Below, in pieces: positions 60,610-64,000 of a stretch of DNA of 64,000 nucleotides; position 1 is the first letter of the stretch, and every line of letters starts with the position of its first letter. Under the pieces are notes generated by a model. It ran no database searches and was not told the DNA's origin. It saw only the letters and a program-made list of their open reading frames with translations. Source of the stretch: Thalassospira profundimaris (GTDB taxonomy: Bacteria > Pseudomonadota > Alphaproteobacteria > Rhodospirillales > Thalassospiraceae); the NCBI RefSeq assembly GCF_003326675.1, contig NZ_JPWF01000004.1, positions 124,001-188,000 on the forward strand, in the 5' to 3' direction. Made by a program: the position numbers and the translations under genes.

Positions 60610-61986
60610 ATGACCAAGAATTCCCAATCTCCTGAAAATCAGGGGAATACAAGCCTGTATCGTGCCGTCTGGCGCTGGCATTTCTATGCCGGTCTTTTGA
60701 TCCTGCCCTTCATGATCCTGATGGCGGTTACGGGGGCGGCCTATATTTATCGTGATGAAATCGACGACTGGTATCACGCCGACCTTAAATTTGTTGAGGC
60801 ATCAAACAGCGCCCCCCTTCCCATGAGTTCCCAGATCGACGCGGCCCTTCTTGCCGTTCCGGGTAATCCGGTCAAGGTTCTGCCGCCCGCCGATCCAACG
60901 CGCAGCACCGAGATCGTCATTGCCGCCGATGCCGGCGGACGGCAGGCCGTCTATGTTGATCCCTATCGCGGGGAAGTGCTTGGCTATATGCCTGATCGCA
61001 CGACATTGATGTGGGTGGTTCGGCGTATCCACAGTCTGGCCGAGTTTGGCACCATCCCGAACTACCTGATTGAAATCGCATCGGGCTGGGCCATCCTGCT
61101 TGTGCTGACCGGCACCTATTTGTGGTGGCCGCGTGGTGATCAAAAAGGCGGTGTTGTCACACTGCGCGATACGCCCAAACGCCGCCGCTGGTGGCGTGAT
61201 GCCCATGCGGTGACCGGCATTTTTATTGGCATTTTCATCATCTTCATGGCCGGAACCGGCATGTTCTGGTCGGTATTCTGGGGCAAATATGCCAACGAAT
61301 TTGCCAATGGCACGCCAAATGGCTATCCGTCCGGTGTGCGGGTTGACGTGCCGCTTTCAACCATCCCGATGATCGAGGCCTTTGGTGAAACAAGCTGGAC
61401 CAATGAAAATATCCCGCTGCCGCAATCTGTTGATGGCGGGAATGGCCAAACTGCAAATCCGGGCCCGATTGGCATTGATCGTGCGATTTCGACTTTTGAT
61501 GAAATGGGTCTGACACCGGGCTATGCCATCTCGCTTCCGCGTGGAGAAACCGGCGTTTATTCTGCCTCGATCTATCCCGATGACCTGTCCCTGCAACGGG
61601 TCATTCACCTTGATCAATATTCCGGAAGATCTCTGATCGACATGGGATATGACGATTACGGTCCCTTTGGCAAGATCATGGAATTTGGCATCAATGTTCA
61701 CATGGGCCAGGAATTTGGCATCGCCAACCAGATCCTATTGCTGGTGATCTGTGCCCTGATCATTTTCATGTGTGTATCTGCGGGCGTGATGTGGTGGAAA
61801 CGCCGCCCCGCTGGCGCCCTTGGTGTCCCGCCGATGCCGCGTGATACCCGCAACCTTACGGTCGTCACCATCATCCTTGCCATTGGCGGCATCATCTATC
61901 CGATGGTCGGCGCATCCATGATCGTGATCTGGCTGCTTGATTACCTGTTTGTCATGCGATGGCAAAAAGTCCCATCCACCGCATAA
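60610..61986 (+). CDS. PepSY-associated transmembrane protein
   Basis: 458 residues. Four spans: WRWHFYAGLLILPFMILMAV (near residue 20), one near 150-170, one near 195-220 (IFIGIFIIFMAGTGMFW) and two close to the C-terminus. Two PepSY-like soluble parts lie between. The RWHFYAGL and HAVTGIF segments carry His residues expected to bind haem or to take part in electron transfer. Related proteins are linked to iron-siderophore reduction. It is co-directional with the DUF2946-like gene, 142 nt upstream. Confidence 0.88.
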   Translation: MTKNSQSPENQGNTSLYRAVWRWHFYAGLLILPFMILMAVTGAAYIYRDEIDDWYHADLKFVEASNSAPLPMSSQIDAALLAVPGNPVKVLPPADPTRSTEIVIAADAGGRQAVYVDPYRGEVLGYMPDRTTLMWVVRRIHSLAEFGTIPNYLIEIASGWAILLVLTGTYLWWPRGDQKGGVVTLRDTPKRRRWWRDAHAVTGIFIGIFIIFMAGTGMFWSVFWGKYANEFANGTPNGYPSGVRVDVPLSTIPMIEAFGETSWTNENIPLPQSVDGGNGQTANPGPIGIDRAISTFDEMGLTPGYAISLPRGETGVYSASIYPDDLSLQRVIHLDQYSGRSLIDMGYDDYGPFGKIMEFGINVHMGQEFGIANQILLLVICALIIFMCVSAGVMWWKRRPAGALGVPPMPRDTRNLTVVTIILAIGGIIYPMVGASMIVIWLLDYLFVMRWQKVPSTA

Positions 61987-62001
61987 ATCAAAATCGTCAA
62001 A

Positions 62002-62030
62002 AACGCGGCCCGTATCTTTCGGGTCGCGTT
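62002..62030 (+). terminator. intrinsic terminator after the PepSY-TM gene
   Basis: AACGCGGCCCG (62002-62012) pairs with CGGGTCGCGTT (62020-62030), with one mismatch. Only a short T-run follows, so strength is moderate. Confidence 0.65.
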
Positions 62031-62050
62031 TCGACAACCCGCACTCTAAG

Positions 62051-62215
62051 GGTAAAGCGTTTTTTCATGGAGCACGCCACGACGAAACACTCACACGTTT
62101 GTGGATGAAACAGGTCTTTGGTCATCCAAGGCACCGAAGATCGCTGCATGTTTGTCCTACTTTATAACCAGAGTCATCCCGACTTCTCGGTGCTTTTCTC
62201 GGAGACGTCGAAGTT
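62051..62215 (+). pseudogene. decayed copy of the 3' end of the dinG-like gene
   Basis: The frame 62051-62128 reads GKAFFHGARHDETLTRLWMK and then QVFGH, matching the dinG product segment KSAFHGARYDDMLTRLRMKQAFG at 59701-59775. After a frameshift the next frame (from ~62124) reads GTEDRCMFVLLYN, matching RAEDRGVFVLLDN. Nucleotide similarity also continues (for example TGTTTGTCCT). Divergence and frame loss show an old relic. The rest of this gap to 62336 shows no gene. Confidence 0.8.
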
Positions 62216-62336
62216 TAATACGTTGTGTTACGAGAGCCGATTGCCCCAGACGAGTATTTTTAGCACCTCACCAGAGGATATCGATAACCTACAAACAGCC
62301 TACAGCTTAATCGCGAGCAGAAAACTATGAATCGGC

Positions 62337-63686
62337 TCATCCATTTGAGTAGGGAAAGCCAACAAGGTTCAGAGCCTTCATGAATTCTGTGTACTCAGAG
62401 CGGGTAGCGAAATCGTTGTGTTCATATTCACTCCACTTTCCGAAAGCATGACCACTGATTTTCTGTATCAAGTCTGCAGATTTTTCTTTTTCTTCAGCAC
62501 GCTCAGCATCCTCATACTGTTCCAAAAGCTGTTTTAACTCCGCTCGTTTTTTATCCATTGCGTAGTACAACTTCGTATCTGAAGAACCAAATGTGCATTT
62601 GAGCACCTCATCTTTCCCGATGAACCTTACGGCGGAAAGGTCCGCACCAATTAAACAAATTCCATATATTTTACCGAGATTTATTGTGTCTACCCACCCT
62701 GATTTAGAGACTTGCGGCTGGTTAATTGTTGCGTAGTCAAACCGTGTACCTTGCAGGTTGGCACGCACAAAGCTCGCAAAATTCAGTAGTGCGTAGTAAA
62801 ATTGGGTCCCACTCAAATCAGACGCATCGAACATAGCACCTTCCAATCGGGCACCATGAAACATTGCGCCAGAAAACTCACCGTTTCTGAAGTCGCCACC
62901 TGACAAATCAGTATTACTCAGATCTAGACGAAATCGGCTTTTACGCTCAATATCAACTTGCTTGGTCGTTCGGCGCCCTATCACAGTGATGGCTGCTTGA
63001 ATGTCAATTCTTACCTTCGGCCTTCGCGTTGGCTCTGGGTCACTCGGCACAGTCGACACCGCAGGCGTGTTCTCCCTCAAGTAAGCACATAAAATTTCCA
63101 TGATCTGAATATGATCTCGCGGGCTGTCGACAGCGATGCGTTCTAGACCATAGATACTACCAAGTCGCACTTCCAAGTTTGGAACTGATTCCTCAAAATT
63201 TTCTACGTCCTCAATGCGCTCACCGTCCGGTCGCACTGCAGGTATAAGCTCGCCGTCCTCATCACGCTTCCACACACCTTTGATACTTTGGTATCGGGGT
63301 GTTCTCTTTACCTGCTTTGTAACTTTCTCAGCACCTAGGCCCTTAACAGCTTCATTAATCCGGTCAGTTATATGGCCTTGTTCCGCCACATTTACTTGTT
63401 TCTGCGCGACGATTGAGCGCCACACCAAAAATGGCAAACCGACAGTGGCGGCAAGTAACAACCCAAGATTTCGGATTATCTCAGCCTTCTCCGCTGCAAT
63501 CAAAAAACCGTTATCAACAACTGTAACAACAATCATTAACAACACAGCGATGCTAACCATTGCGAGAGCAATAATAAAAAGGCTTAGGAAGAAACCTAAA
63601 AATCCCCCTAGAACAGTATTTTTCGAGAAGTCAAAATTGTTCTTAAATCCCAACCACTGCAATAGTGTAGCCTTCTCATGCTCCAC
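62337..63686 (-). CDS. AT-rich gene for a membrane-anchored pentapeptide-repeat protein
   Basis: I chose GTG 63686 because GGAGGGGAGCT lies directly before it; longer frames reach 63770. About 449 residues: two spans (LGGFLGFFLSLFIIALAMVS and NLGLLLAATVGLPFLVW), a helix with QKQVNVAEQGHITDRINEAV, a segment LEVRLGSIYGLERIAVDSPRDH with IMEILCAYLREN, then pentapeptide repeats (NTDLSGGDFRNGEFSGAMFH, ARLEGAMFDASDLSGTQF) and a helical end with charged residues. The R.G.IYGLERIA..SPRDH block is common to membrane-linked pentapeptide proteins. AT content is much higher than in its neighbours. Function unknown. Confidence 0.75.
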   Translation of the reverse strand: MEHEKATLLQWLGFKNNFDFSKNTVLGGFLGFFLSLFIIALAMVSIAVLLMIVVTVVDNGFLIAAEKAEIIRNLGLLLAATVGLPFLVWRSIVAQKQVNVAEQGHITDRINEAVKGLGAEKVTKQVKRTPRYQSIKGVWKRDEDGELIPAVRPDGERIEDVENFEESVPNLEVRLGSIYGLERIAVDSPRDHIQIMEILCAYLRENTPAVSTVPSDPEPTRRPKVRIDIQAAITVIGRRTTKQVDIERKSRFRLDLSNTDLSGGDFRNGEFSGAMFHGARLEGAMFDASDLSGTQFYYALLNFASFVRANLQGTRFDYATINQPQVSKSGWVDTINLGKIYGICLIGADLSAVRFIGKDEVLKCTFGSSDTKLYYAMDKKRAELKQLLEQYEDAERAEEKEKSADLIQKISGHAFGKWSEYEHNDFATRSEYTEFMKALNLVGFPYSNG

Positions 63687-63794
63687 AGCTCCCCTCCCAA
63701 CCATTGTCTGCATATGTACCGGCATACTAACTGAATTAGCTTTCAACACACAGTTCGTACCTTGCCTCAAAAATAATCTGTTAAAAAATCGAAA

Positions 63795-64000
63795 TTACAA
63801 ATCTTCACGCTGCTCTGAGGAGATATCGGCATCAATATCATGCCGGATCGCCAGCCTTAGCGCATTAAGGATGGCAATCACATCAATGCCTTCCTGAAGC
63901 AACGCACCGGCGACCGGGGTAATGTAACCTGCGGCGGCAAAGCCCATGGCAAGGATGGACAAAACCATACCGCCAATCACGCTTTGCAAAAGGATGCGAC
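63795..64000 (-). CDS. heavy-metal P-type ATPase, C-terminal end (cut by window edge)
   Basis: The visible ~68 residues, ending at a stop at 63795 and open to the window edge, read [40 protein letters not shown] and [14 protein letters not shown]. This is the last pair of membrane spans of a P1B-type ATPase (AVLLQE.IDV..ILNALR is typical). It would export or take up a metal ion (Zn, Cd, Cu or similar). The catalytic DKTGT and metal-site motifs lie outside the window. Confidence 0.85.
   Translation of the reverse strand, partial: RILLQSVIGGMVLSILAMGFAAAGYITPVAGALLQEGIDVIAILNALRLAIRHDIDADISSEQREDL

Overview
The window looks like chromosome of a free-living, probably marine, alphaproteobacterium of the Rhodospirillales. 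Thalassospira is my best guess, from overall protein character, a class I lysyl-tRNA synthetase and the mix of TRAP transport, chemotaxis and c-di-GMP genes. The genus is an inference. I saw no rRNA, tRNA or CRISPR array.

Region 1 (1-14.3 kb) is a podovirus (T7-like) morphogenesis block read on the minus strand. From right to left it holds two uncharacterised proteins, a small connector-associated protein, portal, Bbp19-like protein, scaffold, major capsid protein, tail tubes A and B, a gp14-like protein and a tail fibre that leaves the window. Extra genes interrupt the block: a 267-aa gene of unknown role, a plus-strand 44-aa membrane peptide, three tandem tail-collar genes each set off by its own terminator, and a plus-strand secreted Sel1-repeat protein. 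No integrase, repressor, replication or terminase gene is visible, so those lie to the left or are lost.

Region 2 (14.9-38.1 kb) is mostly metabolism and transport. A LacI regulator is divergent from an operon of TRAP transporter (dctPQM-type), VOC protein, RuBisCO-like protein and DUF1537 sugar-acid kinase, which fits degradation of an apionate-type branched sugar acid. Next come an S24 repressor-like protein and a MASE1/CHASE hybrid histidine kinase. A second operon holds an AfuABC-like ABC transporter plus an inositol-monophosphatase-family enzyme. It has its own LacI regulator and three copies of one palindromic operator. Then come a class IV aminotransferase, a DUF4136 lipoprotein, a TetR-HD pair and a proline dehydrogenase split by a frameshift.

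Region 3 (38.3-54.6 kb) has a polytopic membrane protein, lysS, a HisKA_2 histidine kinase paired with a REC-PAS-GGDEF-EAL protein, two methyl-accepting chemotaxis proteins (one with a PilZ-like tail), a MAPEG protein, a DUF1801 protein, and an organic hydroperoxide locus (ohrR divergent from an esterase and ohr). A monooxygenase, a YqaA-like protein and a LysE exporter follow.

Region 4 (54.6-64 kb) mixes core genes (AraC regulator, DinG-like helicase, DUF2946-like protein, PepSY-TM protein, end of a metal P-type ATPase) with three visibly AT-rich genes for membrane-anchored proteins. A decayed second copy of the dinG 3' end lies beside the third. This is the most mosaic part outside the prophage.
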